A stretch of 64,000 nt of DNA, taken from the NCBI GenBank assembly GCA_902534735.1, contig CACARD010000004.1, positions 1 through 64,000 of the forward strand. The letters are read 5' to 3'. Position numbers and translations under genes: made by a program. The DNA comes from an uncultured Pelagibacteraceae bacterium (GTDB lineage Bacteria; Pseudomonadota; Alphaproteobacteria; Pelagibacterales; Pelagibacteraceae). Shown one piece after another: positions 8,387 to 18,852 of this stretch. Position 1 is the stretch's first letter, and every line of letters begins with the position of its first letter. The notes under the pieces were generated by a model. It did not search any database. It was not told where the DNA came from and worked only from the letters and a program-made list of their open reading frames with translations.

Positions 8387-8998
8387 CTATCTTAAATTTT
8401 TGCAGATTAAAAAACTTTCTTTAGAGTCTTTTCTGCTTGCTGGAGGCTTATAGACATTAAATTTTACAAAATTTTTTTTTGAAAATGCTATTATTTCGTT
8501 AAAAGAAGTTCCCATAAATAATTTTGAGACAAAATAGCCATTTGGCTTCATGATTTTTGTAGCGAAATCCAAAGCTTCTAAAACTAATTCTCCAGTTACC
8601 ATAGAGTCTAGATTTTTATTTCCCGTAGTATTGACTGCCATATCTGAAATAATTAGGTCAATTTTTCCGCCAAAATAATTATTAATTTTATTTTGTTGTT
8701 CAGTATCTGTAAAATCTCCTTTTAAAATTTTTACATTCTTTATTTCTTCTATTTCTTTCAAATCAATTGCTAAATGCTTATTACATTTTAAATTACTTGA
8801 TATATATTGAGACCAGCTTCCAGGAGCAGCTCCAAGATCTATTACTGATATATTATTTTTTAAAAATTTAAATTTTTCGTTAATTTCTTTTAATTTATAA
8901 ACGGCTCTTGATCTATATCCTTCAACTTTTGATTGTCTAACATAAATATCTCTTCTCTGCTTATTAATCCAATTTTTTGAGATTTTATTTTTTTTCAA
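8387..8998 (-). CDS. rlmE: 23S rRNA (uridine-2'-O-)-methyltransferase RlmE/FtsJ
   Basis: This 203-residue SAM-dependent methyltransferase would 2'-O-methylate U2552 in the 23S A loop. The SAM site 'VIDLGAAPGSWSQ' is at about 52-64, and the K-D-K-E catalytic set is visible: Lys35 in 'RAVYKLKEI', Asp in 'ISDMAVNTTG', Lys in 'SKLFMG' and Glu in 'ESFLIC'. Length matches the family (about 205). Its ATG overlaps the stop of the upstream glycosyltransferase gene by 4 bases (ATGA). Confidence 0.93.
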   Translation of the reverse strand: MKKNKISKNWINKQRRDIYVRQSKVEGYRSRAVYKLKEINEKFKFLKNNISVIDLGAAPGSWSQYISSNLKCNKHLAIDLKEIEEIKNVKILKGDFTDTEQQNKINNYFGGKIDLIISDMAVNTTGNKNLDSMVTGELVLEALDFATKIMKPNGYFVSKLFMGTSFNEIIAFSKKNFVKFNVYKPPASRKDSKESFLICKNLR

Positions 8999-9909
8999 TT
9001 AGTTTTGAACCTTAAAGATTTTGAGATTTTATTATTATCCAAAGTATTTAATTCTATCTCTAGATTTTTCTCCTTTCTCATATCTTTATCATTTACTTTA
9101 ATACCACTAGCCAAATGTATAATTCCAATTTTATGATTTGGTAAAAAAGGCTCCACGAAAATTTTATTCTTTTCATCAAACTTTGGAAGTAAGTTGCTAG
9201 CTAACCAGTTGCAATTATGAGGAAGAAATTCAACATCTACATTATCAATATATACGCATATATTTATTGCTAATTGCTCTGAACCAAATATTTGGCCATG
9301 ACTAAGAGTAGTTTTTAAATTTTTTTGCCAAACATTCCAACAGCTAGAGTCTTTTTCTAATGAGAAAACACCAATATTAATATGCGGAGCAAATGCTAAC
9401 TTTCTTGCTTTATTAATATCAATTTTAGATTTAATAGCATGTTTAAAATTTTGAGATTTTATAATTGCTAATTTTCCAAACAACCAATTAACGTTACTTA
9501 ATATTCTATATCCAGGTGTCATTGTCTGGGTAATGCCTAGTTTGCCATTATCACAAGCTTTAAAATATAAGTCTATTGAACTCCAATCTTGAACCCAAGC
9601 ATCACAATCGATCCACAGGTATTTTTTATAGTTTGGAAAATATTTAGGAAGAAATGCTCTTGATACCTGACTTTTTAGCCATTCTTTACCTTTAACTTTA
9701 GATTGTGGAACCTCAATATCCCATTCAGCTTTTTTGATCTCATCTACTTTATTTTTTAGAAGAGCAGTTTGCTCCTCTGTTAAACCCGCATCAAGTATAC
9801 AAATAGCAACCTTTTCACTGTGATTGAATTGTTTAATAGAGTCTATTAATTCATTTAGCAATTCAAAGTAATTAGAATCTGCTAGAGAAATAATTGCATT
9901 CTCTTTCAT
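8995..9909 (-). CDS. GT-A fold glycosyltransferase-like protein with a DCD motif
   Basis: This 304-residue cytoplasmic protein has the outline of a GT-A (GT8-like) glycosyltransferase: an N-terminal 'NAIISLADSNYFELLNELIDSI' segment, a metal-binding type 'WIDCDAWVQD' motif at about 99-108, and a later 'PHNCNWL...HLASG' region like the C-terminal His of GT8 enzymes. The donor and acceptor are unknown. It is overlapped one base by pssA upstream and four bases by rlmE downstream, so it is an embedded member of the phospholipid/rRNA/purine operon. A role on an envelope lipid or glycan is an inference from context only. Confidence 0.65.
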   Translation of the reverse strand: MKENAIISLADSNYFELLNELIDSIKQFNHSEKVAICILDAGLTEEQTALLKNKVDEIKKAEWDIEVPQSKVKGKEWLKSQVSRAFLPKYFPNYKKYLWIDCDAWVQDWSSIDLYFKACDNGKLGITQTMTPGYRILSNVNWLFGKLAIIKSQNFKHAIKSKIDINKARKLAFAPHINIGVFSLEKDSSCWNVWQKNLKTTLSHGQIFGSEQLAINICVYIDNVDVEFLPHNCNWLASNLLPKFDEKNKIFVEPFLPNHKIGIIHLASGIKVNDKDMRKEKNLEIELNTLDNNKISKSLRFKTN

Positions 9910-10706
9910 TACAAAATATCTTCGTGATGATCAACACTATCATCTTTTTCTTTATTTTGTTTTTTTAAAAATATATAATGGAATGAACTTGCTGGAATCA
10001 TTAGTAAATAAATAATTCCTGAAATTATAATTGTATTAAAGGTATATATTAGCAACAAACCAAAATATAAAATTATTCCAAATAAAAGAAATATTGAGGT
10101 ACTTCTTGGAACAACAATTCTTTTCAAAGAATATGTGGGAATTTTACTTATCAAAAGTACAGAAATAATAATGAATAAAGATGGAACAATTATATTTTTA
10201 TTAATAGTTATAAACTGAACTTCACTAAAACTATAAATTAATGGCATTAATACCAATACTCCACCTGCTGGTGATGGAATACCTTCGAAAAAATTATCTC
10301 TCCATGAAGGCTCACCTCCTGTTGAAACATTAAATCTTGCAAGTCTTAAGGCAACACAAATCACATATATTAAAGATATTAACCAACCAAATCTGCCGAT
10401 ATTATCTAGCGCCCAAAAATACATTATGAATGCTGGTGCAACTCCAAAACTAATTACATCAGTTAATGAGTCTAATTCTTTTCCAACTTTTGATGTGGCT
10501 TTAATTAATCTGGCAATTCTTCCATCTAAACCATCAATTATTGCGGCAATTAAAACTGCGATAACTGATAACTCAAATCTTCCATCAAATGCAAATTTAA
10601 TTGAAGTCAAGCCAATACACACTCCAACTAAAGTCATAATATTTGGCAAAATAACTCTTGAATTCTTATTTGAAACTAATCTTATATTCTTTTTTGGATT
10701 TTCCAT
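9909..10706 (-). CDS. pssA: CDP-diacylglycerol--serine O-phosphatidyltransferase
   Basis: The 265-residue membrane enzyme carries the CDP-alcohol phosphotransferase motif in full, 'DGLDGRIAR' followed by 'GKELDSLTD' with the four Asp in register, at about residues 58-86. About eight membrane helices and a charged C-terminal tail follow. It makes phosphatidylserine from CDP-diacylglycerol and serine, and the gene immediately upstream, psd, decarboxylates that product to phosphatidylethanolamine. There is no gap between the two genes. Confidence 0.94.
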   Translation of the reverse strand: MENPKKNIRLVSNKNSRVILPNIMTLVGVCIGLTSIKFAFDGRFELSVIAVLIAAIIDGLDGRIARLIKATSKVGKELDSLTDVISFGVAPAFIMYFWALDNIGRFGWLISLIYVICVALRLARFNVSTGGEPSWRDNFFEGIPSPAGGVLVLMPLIYSFSEVQFITINKNIIVPSLFIIISVLLISKIPTYSLKRIVVPRSTSIFLLFGIILYFGLLLIYTFNTIIISGIIYLLMIPASSFHYIFLKKQNKEKDDSVDHHEDIL

Positions 10707-11354
10707 TTATCTTTTAGCTATCAATGTTTCTCCAGCAACTGCTCTTTGATTAACTTTTACTAATGGTTCATAGTTTTCAAAATATAAATCTGCTCTACTT
10801 CCAAATCTAATCATCCCTATTCTAGATCCTTGATCGACATTTTCTTCAACTGAGGTATCTGTTACTATTCTCCGTGCAACCAGTCCTGCTATTTGGACTA
10901 CAATTATGTCTTCTCCATGAGAATTTTTAATTTTATAATAATTTCTTTCATTATCCTCGCTAGCTTTATCAAGAGATGCATTAATAAATTTTCCTGGTTT
11001 ATATAAAATTTCTTCAATTTTTCCTGAACATGGGGATCTATTCACATGACAGTCAAATACATTCATAAATATACTTACTTTCTTAAATTTTTTATTTTCA
11101 AGTCCCAATTCTTTTGGTCCGTTTGTATCTAAAACTTGTAAAACCAATCCGTCAGCAGGACTTGTTAAATAGTTCTCATCATTTATTGGAATTCTCTCTG
11201 GGTCTCTAAAAAAATAATAACACCAAATACTTAAGACCAAACCTATGAAACCTAAAAAACCATGAATGAAATATAGAATGATCGTTGCTACTACGAAAAT
11301 TACTATAAATTTATAGCCTTCGTTATGAATTTTTGGAAAAATTTTGTCTATCAT
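10707..11354 (-). CDS. psd: Phosphatidylserine decarboxylase proenzyme (short form)
   Basis: This 215-residue protein is the short PSD type. Two N-terminal membrane helices (about 15-50) precede the conserved 'FFRDPER' motif, 'SPADG' at about 65-69, 'FMNVFDCHVNRSP' at about 96-108, and the self-cleavage site Gly185-Ser186 in 'RFGSRADLY' that yields the pyruvoyl cofactor. It makes phosphatidylethanolamine at the inner membrane. It is the first gene of the leftward run and is divergent from icd. Confidence 0.95.
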   Translation of the reverse strand: MIDKIFPKIHNEGYKFIVIFVVATIILYFIHGFLGFIGLVLSIWCYYFFRDPERIPINDENYLTSPADGLVLQVLDTNGPKELGLENKKFKKVSIFMNVFDCHVNRSPCSGKIEEILYKPGKFINASLDKASEDNERNYYKIKNSHGEDIIVVQIAGLVARRIVTDTSVEENVDQGSRIGMIRFGSRADLYFENYEPLVKVNQRAVAGETLIAKR

Positions 11355-11364
11355 AATCGTTCAA

Positions 11365-11392
11365 TTGATAATTCTGGATTAATATGTATATA
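11365..11392 (+). promoter_or_regulatory. Candidate sigma-70 promoter for icd
   Basis: TTGATA (11365-11370) and TATATA (11387-11392) are separated by 16 bases. Transcription would start near 11399, about 30 bases before the preferred icd start at 11429. The ATG used by the ORF track at 11384 lies inside this promoter, which argues against the longer start. Confidence 0.4.
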
Positions 11393-11428
11393 AAAAGTAT
11401 AAATTCAATTATTAAGATACATCAAAAA

Positions 11429-12643
11429 ATGAGCAAAATTAAGGTAAAAAATCCCATTGTCGAGCTAGACGGCGATGAAATGACAAGAGTAATTTGGGAA
11501 TTCGTCAAAAACAAATTAATTCTACCTTATTTAGATTTAGGCATTGAATATTACGATCTAGGAATGAAAAGCAGGGATGATACAGATGACAAGATTACTA
11601 TCGACTGTGCTAATGCAATCAAGAAAAATGGAGTAGGTATCAAATGCGCTACTATAACTCCTGACGAGGCCAGAGTTGAAGAATTTAAATTAAAGAAAAT
11701 GTGGAGATCTCCGAATGGAACAATAAGAAATATTATTGGAGGAACGGTATTTAGAGAACCAATAATTTGTAAAAATATTCCTAAACTTGTCCCATCTTGG
11801 ACGGATCCATTAATTATTGGAAGGCATGCTTTCGGTGATCAATATAGAGCTACAGATTTTTTAGTTCCAGGAAAAGGTAAATTAGAAGTTAAATGGACAT
11901 CAGAAGATGGAAGTGATGAAAAGAAATATGAAGTATTCAATTTCCCAGGACCAGGTATTGCTCTTTCGATGTATAATTTAGATAAATCAATTGAGGACTT
12001 TGCAAGGTCATGTTTCAATTATGGCCTAATAAAAAAATGGCCAGTATATTTATCAACTAAGAATACTATACTAAAAAAATATGATGGTAGATTTAAAGAT
12101 ATATTTCAAAATGTTTTTGAAAAAGATTTTAAATCAGAATTTGAAAAAAATAACATAACTTATGAACATAGGCTAATCGATGATATGGTTGCTTGTGCAA
12201 TGAAGTGGCATGGTAAATATATCTGGGCTTGTAAAAATTATGATGGTGATGTTCAATCAGACACTGTTGCTCAAGGTTATGGTTCTTTAGGTTTAATGAC
12301 AAGTGTTCTATTAGCGCCTGATGGTAGAACAATGGAAGCAGAAGCGGCTCATGGAACTGTAACTAGACATTTTAGAATGCATCAGCAAGGTAAAGAAACA
12401 TCAACCAATCCAATTGCATCTATATTTGCGTGGACAAGAGGTTTGGCGCATAGAGGAAAGTTAGATAGCAATGATGAATTAATTAAATTTGCCAAAACAC
12501 TTGAAGAAGTATGTGTTGAGTCAGTTGAATCAGGATCAATGACCAAAGATTTGGCAATACTTATTGGTCCTTCTACAAAATATTTAACAACTAACCAGTT
12601 TTTAGATGTAATTGATGGAAGTTTAAAGCAAAAGTTAAATTAA
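11429..12643 (+). CDS. icd: NADP-dependent isocitrate dehydrogenase (eukaryotic-like class)
   Basis: The 404-residue protein begins '[23 protein letters not shown]', the standard opening of the alphaproteobacterial/eukaryotic type NADP-IDH. It continues with the substrate loop 'KSPNGTIRN'-like '[19 protein letters not shown]', '[10 protein letters not shown]' and '[10 protein letters not shown]...[11 protein letters not shown]'. It oxidatively decarboxylates isocitrate to 2-oxoglutarate in the TCA cycle. The track's start at 11384 adds 15 residues ([15 protein letters not shown]) that no family member needs and that overlap a promoter-like sequence, so 11429 is preferred. Its 3' end overlaps the convergent alaS by 9 bases. 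Confidence 0.95.
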   Translation: MSKIKVKNPIVELDGDEMTRVIWEFVKNKLILPYLDLGIEYYDLGMKSRDDTDDKITIDCANAIKKNGVGIKCATITPDEARVEEFKLKKMWRSPNGTIRNIIGGTVFREPIICKNIPKLVPSWTDPLIIGRHAFGDQYRATDFLVPGKGKLEVKWTSEDGSDEKKYEVFNFPGPGIALSMYNLDKSIEDFARSCFNYGLIKKWPVYLSTKNTILKKYDGRFKDIFQNVFEKDFKSEFEKNNITYEHRLIDDMVACAMKWHGKYIWACKNYDGDVQSDTVAQGYGSLGLMTSVLLAPDGRTMEAEAAHGTVTRHFRMHQQGKETSTNPIASIFAWTRGLAHRGKLDSNDELIKFAKTLEEVCVESVESGSMTKDLAILIGPSTKYLTTNQFLDVIDGSLKQKLN

Positions 12644-15298
12644 GGTTTTTAGTTTTTCTAAAGCTTCATCGATTTTATTTGAGTCTTGACCCCCAGCTTG
12701 TGCAAAATCTTTACGACCTCCACCGCCCTTTCCACCAATAATTTCAGATCCTAGTTTTGCAAATTTAACTGCATCGTATTTATTTGTTAAATTTTCTGTT
12801 ACACCTACTGCAAGACCAACTTTCTCATCCTTATTTGCAAATACTACTACTATTCCTTCACCCAATTCTTTTTTACCTGCATCAACAAGTTTTCTTAGGT
12901 CTTTTGGAGATAAATCTTGAATTTTTTGTAATCTAACTTGAGTGCCATTTATATTTTCATCTTTAATTATGTTTTTTGTTTTATCAGCTAAAACTGATTG
13001 AACATTTAATTGTTCTAATTGTTTATTAAGGTCTTTAATTAATCCTTTCGTATCTTTATTGTCTAGATTTGGTTTTCCACCTAATTTAATAATTTGAGCA
13101 GACACCTCTTTAATACTGTCTTCATCCTTTTGTGCTGAAAGGTTTGACATTTTTTCCTTATTTTTTAAGAATATTTCTAGTTGTTTGTCCCTTAAAGCTT
13201 CAACCCTTCTAACTCCAGCAGCTATTGAGGATTGGCTAACAGTTTTAAATTTTCCAATATCACCTGTATTTTTTACATGTGTTCCACCACATAATTCTGT
13301 TGAAAAATAAGAGTTATTTTCCGCTCCCATAGAAACTACTCTCACTTCTTCTCCATATTTTTCTCCAAAAAAAGCTAAAGCACCTTTTTCAATGGCAGCT
13401 TTTGGTGTCATAATTCTTGTAGTTACATCAGTTTTGTTTTGTACATAATCATTAACTAATTTATCTATAATTGTTAATTCATCCTCAGTAATTGGTTTCA
13501 TATGACTAAAATCAAATCTTAGTCTATCAGGCGCAACTAAAGATCCTTTTTGCATAACGTGTTTTCCCAATGTTCTTCTCAAAGACTCGTGTAATAAATG
13601 AGTTGCAGAATGATAAGCCTTAAGATTGTTACGTCTTTCAATATCTATTTTCATTTCTACAACATCTTTAATCTTAATCTCACCAGATTTTAGAATTCCA
13701 TGATGTATAAATAGATCTCCAAGTTTTTTTTGAGTATCTGTAACCTCAAATACTGAATTACCAGATACAATTGTTCCTTGATCTCCAACTTGTCCACCAG
13801 ACTCTCCATAAAAAGGGGTTTGATTAGTAATAATTATCCCTTCCTCACCATTTGAAATTTTTTGTGCTTCTTTATTATTTTTAATTATTGATAACACCAC
13901 TCCTTCTGATTGGTTAAACTCATATCCAAGAAACTCTGTAGGTCCTATTTTATCTTTTATACCAAACCAGATTTCTTCTTCAGAGGCGTCTCCGGAACCT
14001 TTCCAGTTTTGTTTTGCAAGTTCTTTGCTCTTTTTCATTAGTTCATCAAATTTATTTTGATCAACGGTCAAAGATTTATTTTTTAAAATATCTTCTGTTA
14101 AGTCTAGTGGGAAACCATAAGTATCATATAACTTAAACGCTACTTCACCTGGTAAAACTTTTTTTATTTTTGAAATTTCATCATTCAAAATTTTAATTCC
14201 TCTATCAAGTAGTACTAAAAATTTTTCTTCTTCCATTTTTAATGTTTCTTTAATCAAAGTCTCTGATCTTTCTAATTCAGGATAATTTCCTTTCATTTCA
14301 TCTTTCAATGTATCAAAGATTTTATTGAAGACTGGTTCTTTAGAACCTAGCAAATGAGAATGTCTCATTCCTCTTCTCATTATTCTTCTAAGAACATAGC
14401 CTCTACCTTCGTTTGAAGGTAATACTCCTTCTGCAAGAAGAAATGAGCTAGCTCTTAGGTGATCTGCAATTACTCTAAAGCTTGATAAATTATTTTCATC
14501 TTGTTTTACTTTTGTAAATTCAGAAATCGAACTAATTAATTTTTTAAAATGATCTGTTTCGTAATTATCATGTGTGCCCTGAAGTAATGCTGCAATTCTT
14601 TCTAAACCCATTCCAGTATCTACTGAAGGTTTTGGAAGATTAATTCTTTTATCTTTTGAAACTTGCTCAAATTGCATGAAGACTAAATTCCATATCTCAA
14701 TATATCTATCGCCATCCTCATCTTTAGTTCCGGGTAAACCACCTTTTAAATGATCTCCATGATCATAAAATATCTCTGAACAAGGTCCGCATGGGCCCGT
14801 TTCGCCCATTGACCAAAAGTTATCTGAAGTAGCTATCCTAATAATTCTATCGTCGCTAAAACCCGCTATTTTCTTCCAAAAATTGAACGCTTCATCATCT
14901 TCATGAAATACTGTTACATATAATCTATCTTTATTTAATCCAAAATCTTTAGTAATTAAATTCCAAGCAAGTTCAATTCCCCTTTCTTTGAAATAATCTC
15001 CAAAAGAGAAATTTCCTAGCATTTCAAAAAACGTGTGATGTCTTGGAGTGTAACCAACATTTTCTAGATCGTTGTGTTTACCTCCTGCTCTTACACATTT
15101 TTGAGAAGTAGTAGCTCTTTGATAATCTCTTTTTTCTAATCCGGTAAAAACATTTTTAAACTGAACCATGCCTGAATTTGCAAACATTAGTGTTGGATCA
15201 TTATTTGGAACCAAATTGCTAGATTCAACTATTTTGTGATCATTTTTTTCGAAATAATCTAAAAAAGTTGATCTGATCTCGTTTAATGTTTTTGCCAT
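12635..15298 (-). CDS. alaS: Alanyl-tRNA synthetase
   Basis: This 887-residue enzyme has the full AlaRS layout: a class II aminoacylation core (start '[27 protein letters not shown]'; motif '[18 protein letters not shown]' near 86-103), the editing domain with '[16 protein letters not shown]' near 560 and '[13 protein letters not shown]' near 665, and the C-terminal DHHA1 oligomerisation domain ending '[16 protein letters not shown]'. It charges tRNA-Ala and clears mischarged Ser/Gly. It is downstream of recA but separated from it by a clear terminator. Confidence 0.98.
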   Translation of the reverse strand: MAKTLNEIRSTFLDYFEKNDHKIVESSNLVPNNDPTLMFANSGMVQFKNVFTGLEKRDYQRATTSQKCVRAGGKHNDLENVGYTPRHHTFFEMLGNFSFGDYFKERGIELAWNLITKDFGLNKDRLYVTVFHEDDEAFNFWKKIAGFSDDRIIRIATSDNFWSMGETGPCGPCSEIFYDHGDHLKGGLPGTKDEDGDRYIEIWNLVFMQFEQVSKDKRINLPKPSVDTGMGLERIAALLQGTHDNYETDHFKKLISSISEFTKVKQDENNLSSFRVIADHLRASSFLLAEGVLPSNEGRGYVLRRIMRRGMRHSHLLGSKEPVFNKIFDTLKDEMKGNYPELERSETLIKETLKMEEEKFLVLLDRGIKILNDEISKIKKVLPGEVAFKLYDTYGFPLDLTEDILKNKSLTVDQNKFDELMKKSKELAKQNWKGSGDASEEEIWFGIKDKIGPTEFLGYEFNQSEGVVLSIIKNNKEAQKISNGEEGIIITNQTPFYGESGGQVGDQGTIVSGNSVFEVTDTQKKLGDLFIHHGILKSGEIKIKDVVEMKIDIERRNNLKAYHSATHLLHESLRRTLGKHVMQKGSLVAPDRLRFDFSHMKPITEDELTIIDKLVNDYVQNKTDVTTRIMTPKAAIEKGALAFFGEKYGEEVRVVSMGAENNSYFSTELCGGTHVKNTGDIGKFKTVSQSSIAAGVRRVEALRDKQLEIFLKNKEKMSNLSAQKDEDSIKEVSAQIIKLGGKPNLDNKDTKGLIKDLNKQLEQLNVQSVLADKTKNIIKDENINGTQVRLQKIQDLSPKDLRKLVDAGKKELGEGIVVVFANKDEKVGLAVGVTENLTNKYDAVKFAKLGSEIIGGKGGGGRKDFAQAGGQDSNKIDEALEKLKTLI

Positions 15299-15348
15299 AT
15301 TTTGTTAAAATACAGCTTTTTCTATTGATGTCTACACCTCTGAAGGGA

Positions 15349-15376
15349 AAAAAGGCGCCCTTTCGAGCGCCTTTTT
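15349..15376 (-). terminator. Rho-independent terminator downstream of recA
   Basis: A perfect 10-bp stem, AAAAAGGCGC / GCGCCTTTTT with an 8-base loop, starts 20 bases after the recA stop on the minus strand and ends in a U run. It separates recA from alaS. Confidence 0.9.
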
Positions 15377-15395
15377 AATAACTAAAAGTTATCTG

Positions 15396-16520
15396 CTAAT
15401 TTTTTTTAGTAGGAATTTCTTCTTCTTTTTTTTGAGCCTCTACTTTTTCCTCGCTTAGTGGATTTCCCTCAATTTTCTTTGAGATGACACCAGCTTTTTC
15501 TCTGATTGCCATTTCAATTTCAGCAGCGGCTTTAGGATTTTGTTCAAGGTAAAGTTTAGCATTTTCTCTACCTTGACCAATTTTTTCACCTTTGTAAGCG
15601 TACCAAGCTCCAGATTTCTCTACGATATCTGCTTTGGCACCTAGGTCTATTAGTTCCCCTACTTTACTAATTCCTTTTCCATACATTAAGTCAAACTCAA
15701 CAACTTTAAATGGTGGAGCAACTTTATTTTTCACAACTTTAACTCTTGTTGTGTTACCAACGATATTATCTTTATCTTTGATTGCTCCAATTCTTCTAAT
15801 GTCCATTCTAACTGATGAGTAGAATTTTAAAGAATTTCCACCCGATGTTGTTTCTGGGCTTCCAAACATAACACCAATTTTCATTCTAATTTGGTTAATG
15901 AAAATAACCATTGTATTAGTTCGTGAAATTGAGCCTGTTAATTTTCTCAATGCTTGAGACATCAATCTAGCTTGCAAACCAACATGAGTATCACCCATAT
16001 CGCCTTCAATTTCGGCTCTTGGTGTTAATGCTGCAACAGAGTCCACTACAAGAACTGACATTGAGCCAGATTTAATTAATGTATCAGTAATTTCTAAAGC
16101 TTGTTCACCTGTATCTGGTTGAGAAATTAGTAACTCTTCAGTATTTACACCTAATTTCTTTGCATACACTGGGTCTAAAGCATGTTCTGCATCAACGAAA
16201 CCACAAATTCCGCCTGCCTTTTGAGCTTCTGCAACTACTTGCAATGCTAAAGTAGTTTTTCCAGATGACTCTGGTCCATAAATTTCAATAATTCTTCCTT
16301 TTGGTAATCCGCCAATTCCTAAAGCAAGATCTAAGCTTAAAGATCCTGTTGAGATAGACTCAACATCCATAGCTTTTTGCTCACCAAGCTTCATTACTGA
16401 GCCTTTTCCAAAGCTATCTGTAATTTGGCTGATTGCTGCGTCTAATGCTTTATTTTTCTCTTTGTTTTCCAATTCTTTATCTTTTGCGGTTTTCACCACT
16501 TTTAGGTTATTTTTAGTCAT
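15396..16520 (-). CDS. recA: Recombinase RecA
   Basis: The 374-residue protein has Walker A 'GPESSGKTT' at 82-90, Walker B '[13 protein letters not shown]', the '[12 protein letters not shown]' and '[13 protein letters not shown]' loop regions, and a Lys/Glu-rich C-terminal tail. It forms the ATP-dependent strand-exchange filament on single-stranded DNA and triggers self-cleavage of LexA and UmuD. The start has AGAGG upstream. An SOS-box-like element overlaps the candidate -10 region (16571-16585), and umuDC follows about 3 kb away with a perfect SOS box. The protein has an extended N-terminus of about 22 residues. Confidence 0.98.
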   Translation of the reverse strand: MTKNNLKVVKTAKDKELENKEKNKALDAAISQITDSFGKGSVMKLGEQKAMDVESISTGSLSLDLALGIGGLPKGRIIEIYGPESSGKTTLALQVVAEAQKAGGICGFVDAEHALDPVYAKKLGVNTEELLISQPDTGEQALEITDTLIKSGSMSVLVVDSVAALTPRAEIEGDMGDTHVGLQARLMSQALRKLTGSISRTNTMVIFINQIRMKIGVMFGSPETTSGGNSLKFYSSVRMDIRRIGAIKDKDNIVGNTTRVKVVKNKVAPPFKVVEFDLMYGKGISKVGELIDLGAKADIVEKSGAWYAYKGEKIGQGRENAKLYLEQNPKAAAEIEMAIREKAGVISKKIEGNPLSEEKVEAQKKEEEIPTKKN

Positions 16521-16567
16521 TTTTTGCCTCTTTTTTTGCTTTTTTTAACACTCGAATCATGAAATTA

Positions 16568-16595
16568 AATGTACACATTTTGTTCTCATTAGCAA
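16568..16595 (-). promoter_or_regulatory. Candidate recA promoter
   Basis: On the minus strand TTGCTA (-35, 16595-16590) and TACATT (-10, 16573-16568) are separated by 16 bases. The SOS-box-like sequence lies in the spacer and touches the -10, a position suited to LexA repression. The hexamers are only moderate matches. Confidence 0.4.
16571..16585 (-). promoter_or_regulatory. Candidate SOS (LexA) box upstream of recA
   Basis: The minus strand reads GAAC-AAAATGT-GTAC, one mismatch from the alphaproteobacterial LexA site GAAC-N7-GAAC. It lies 51-65 bases before the recA start codon, overlapping the candidate -10. The similar, perfect site at umuD supports it. Confidence 0.6.
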
Positions 16596-16627
16596 TATAT
16601 TTCTTAAAATAGCTTAAAATCGTTAAA

Positions 16628-17920
16628 TTACTTAAGTTTTAGGTATTCGCTATTCAATAAGCCAATGGCTTTTAGAACATTATATTGAGCGATAAGATTA
16701 TTTCTCTCAGATTCTGCTAGGGAAATTTTTGCAGCCAACAACAAAGAGTTTGATTGAATAACATCTAGCGTTGTTCTTGAACCTCTTTCATACTCTGCAG
16801 CTATTCCTTCGTTAGCAATTTTTGCTGCTCTAACTTGAGATCTTACCGAATTTAAAAAACTTTTAGATGCTTCGAGATTCGACCATGCGCTTCCAACATT
16901 TTTTTCAGTTGTTTTTACTGCATCCTCAAATAACAAAATTTTTCTAGTTTTAAGATTTGTATTCTTGTTTATTTTTGCACGTTTACTTCCACCTGAATAA
17001 AATGGCCAGCTAATTGTTGCTTTAAGTGTATCCTTTTCTCTTTGGTCATAAGTTGAACTAAAATCCTCAGCATATGATCTTTCTAAAGATAAAGATGCGC
17101 TAGGTTTTAAGTCACTTTCAGCAATTGCAATATCCATTTCGGACTGATTTAATTCTATTTTAGCGATCATTATATCTGGGTTGTTCTCTCTTGCTAAATT
17201 GATTGCTGTACTAAGTTCACTTGGAACTCCTACAATTGCTCTGTTTGTCTTTTTTAATTCATTTGTATTTAAGAGTTTGCCAATAATATTTTCGTAATTT
17301 AATTTGTTAATCATTAATTCACTTCTTGCCTGAGTTAGTTGGGCACTTGCTCCAGCAAGAGAAGATTCAGTTTGTGATAAATCTGCAGTTTTTATTTGTC
17401 CTCTATCCAATCTAACTTTATCATTTTCAAGTTGTTTAATAAGTAAGTTTAAATTTTGTCTATTAATCGCAACTTTTTCTCTTGATAAAATTACGGATGT
17501 AAAGGCTTCTATGGCACTGTAAAGAACATCTTGTTCTTTTTTAAATAATCTTGCTTTTGAAAGTTCTAAACCTATTAAATTCTTTTCATAATTAAGGTCT
17601 CTTCCAAAATCTAATAAGGTTTGTTCTAATTTAATAGATGTGGTGAATGGATCAGAGTCGCTAATAGTTGCATCACCTCCGCTCTGGTTGGTTAGTTTAT
17701 TTGTTTCTTCAAGGCTCTTGGACCCACTTAAACTCAAAGAAGGCATATAATCAGATTTAGAAATATTTAGATCTTCTTCTGATGCTTTTATATTTTCTCT
17801 CTCAGCATTTAATTGTTTGTTATTGTTATAAGTTTCGTTTAATGCTTCATATAATGTGACAGCAAGCGATTGGGCTGTTAACCAAAAAAAACTAAAAATT
17901 ATTATTATTATTTTTTTCAT
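16628..17920 (-). CDS. tolC: TolC-family outer membrane efflux protein
   Basis: This 430-residue protein has a signal peptide (about 1-20) and two repeated OEP halves rich in long amphipathic helices. Examples are 'LYEALNETYNNNKQLNAERENIKASEEDLNISKSDYMPSLSLS' at the start and the matching 'IAIAESDLKPSASLSLERSY' in the second half. It is expected to trimerise as an outer-membrane channel and periplasmic tunnel for type I secretion or efflux. No inner-membrane partner is next to it; its start overlaps the glycerate kinase stop by one base. Confidence 0.9.
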   Translation of the reverse strand: MKKIIIIIFSFFWLTAQSLAVTLYEALNETYNNNKQLNAERENIKASEEDLNISKSDYMPSLSLSGSKSLEETNKLTNQSGGDATISDSDPFTTSIKLEQTLLDFGRDLNYEKNLIGLELSKARLFKKEQDVLYSAIEAFTSVILSREKVAINRQNLNLLIKQLENDKVRLDRGQIKTADLSQTESSLAGASAQLTQARSELMINKLNYENIIGKLLNTNELKKTNRAIVGVPSELSTAINLARENNPDIMIAKIELNQSEMDIAIAESDLKPSASLSLERSYAEDFSSTYDQREKDTLKATISWPFYSGGSKRAKINKNTNLKTRKILLFEDAVKTTEKNVGSAWSNLEASKSFLNSVRSQVRAAKIANEGIAAEYERGSRTTLDVIQSNSLLLAAKISLAESERNNLIAQYNVLKAIGLLNSEYLKLK

Positions 17921-18846
17921 TAGTTGTACTTTACAGAATTAATTTGATGATTAGAATTTAATTTAATAACTATAGATGCGTATTTTGGCGCATATTTAAA
18001 CATATTCTGAGTAATTCTCTGGTAAGTTTGCATAAATTTTAAAACTTCTTTTTTTGTCATAATTTTTTGTTTTGTTTTTTTATTCTTATTTTTTAATTTA
18101 AGTTTTTTTTCCTGAATAACTCTCCACTTTTGTAATAAACTAAAATTTTCTGCCCTTAAAAATAATAAACAATCGAGCTTACTATAAAGTTTTTTATATC
18201 CTTTTTTTAGCTGGTCATTAACGTGTTTTCTCCAGATTAATTTATTATCATCATTTTTTTCCATAAAATTTACACTTTTTTTTAATGTTTTTAAGTTTTC
18301 AGGTCTTGCTCCAACACACCAACCTTCGAAAATAATTACATCTGGTCTGCTATTTACTTTGTACCAATTTTTTTTTGTAAATCTGTCATCAATTGCCTTA
18401 TCGAACTTGGGTAATATAATTGATTTAAATTTTCTAGAGTTTGCTTTTTTAATAAAGCTAGACATATAACTTATGTCATGGGTCCCAGGTACACCTCTTG
18501 TCAATAATAATGGATGAACTTTCTTTGATAACTTTATTCTATCGTTCTTTGTTTTGTAAATATCATCAATTGATATTTTGAAAACTTTTAACTTAAAATA
18601 TTTCTTTAAAATTATCATTAAGATAGAGCTTATAGTAGTTTTTCCAGTTCCTTGTCCTCCTGTTAAACCAACAATATAAGGTTTCTTAAAATTTGTTTTT
18701 TTTGCAATCCAGAAACTCATCGGGACAAGATAATGTTTTAACATCTTGTCTTTGTTTTTAAATTTATCAGAAGATGTTTCTTGTGTTTTAATAAACTTAT
18801 AACAATCTTTTTTTACTTTATTTAAACAATCCTCAACTAAATTCAT
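17920..18846 (-). CDS. D-glycerate 3-kinase (GLYK type)
   Basis: The 308-residue P-loop protein has Walker A 'GLTGGQGTGKTT' at 60-71, then 'FKISIDDIYKTKNDRIKLSKKVHPLLLTRGVPGTHD' and 'IFEGWCVGARP', which are the recognisable plant and cyanobacterial type D-glycerate 3-kinase motifs (uridine-kinase-like fold). It would phosphorylate D-glycerate to 3-phosphoglycerate, feeding glycerate from photorespiratory-type or algal compounds into glycolysis. It overlaps the tolC-like gene by one base. A related, less specific kinase function is possible. Confidence 0.82.
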   Translation of the reverse strand: MNLVEDCLNKVKKDCYKFIKTQETSSDKFKNKDKMLKHYLVPMSFWIAKKTNFKKPYIVGLTGGQGTGKTTISSILMIILKKYFKLKVFKISIDDIYKTKNDRIKLSKKVHPLLLTRGVPGTHDISYMSSFIKKANSRKFKSIILPKFDKAIDDRFTKKNWYKVNSRPDVIIFEGWCVGARPENLKTLKKSVNFMEKNDDNKLIWRKHVNDQLKKGYKKLYSKLDCLLFLRAENFSLLQKWRVIQEKKLKLKNKNKKTKQKIMTKKEVLKFMQTYQRITQNMFKYAPKYASIVIKLNSNHQINSVKYN

Positions 18847-18852
18847 TTAATT

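Noticed and set aside
11384-11428. Longer icd start at ATG 11384
   Set aside because: The extra 15 residues are not family-like and the codons overlap a promoter -10 element. ATG 11429 begins the conserved sequence.
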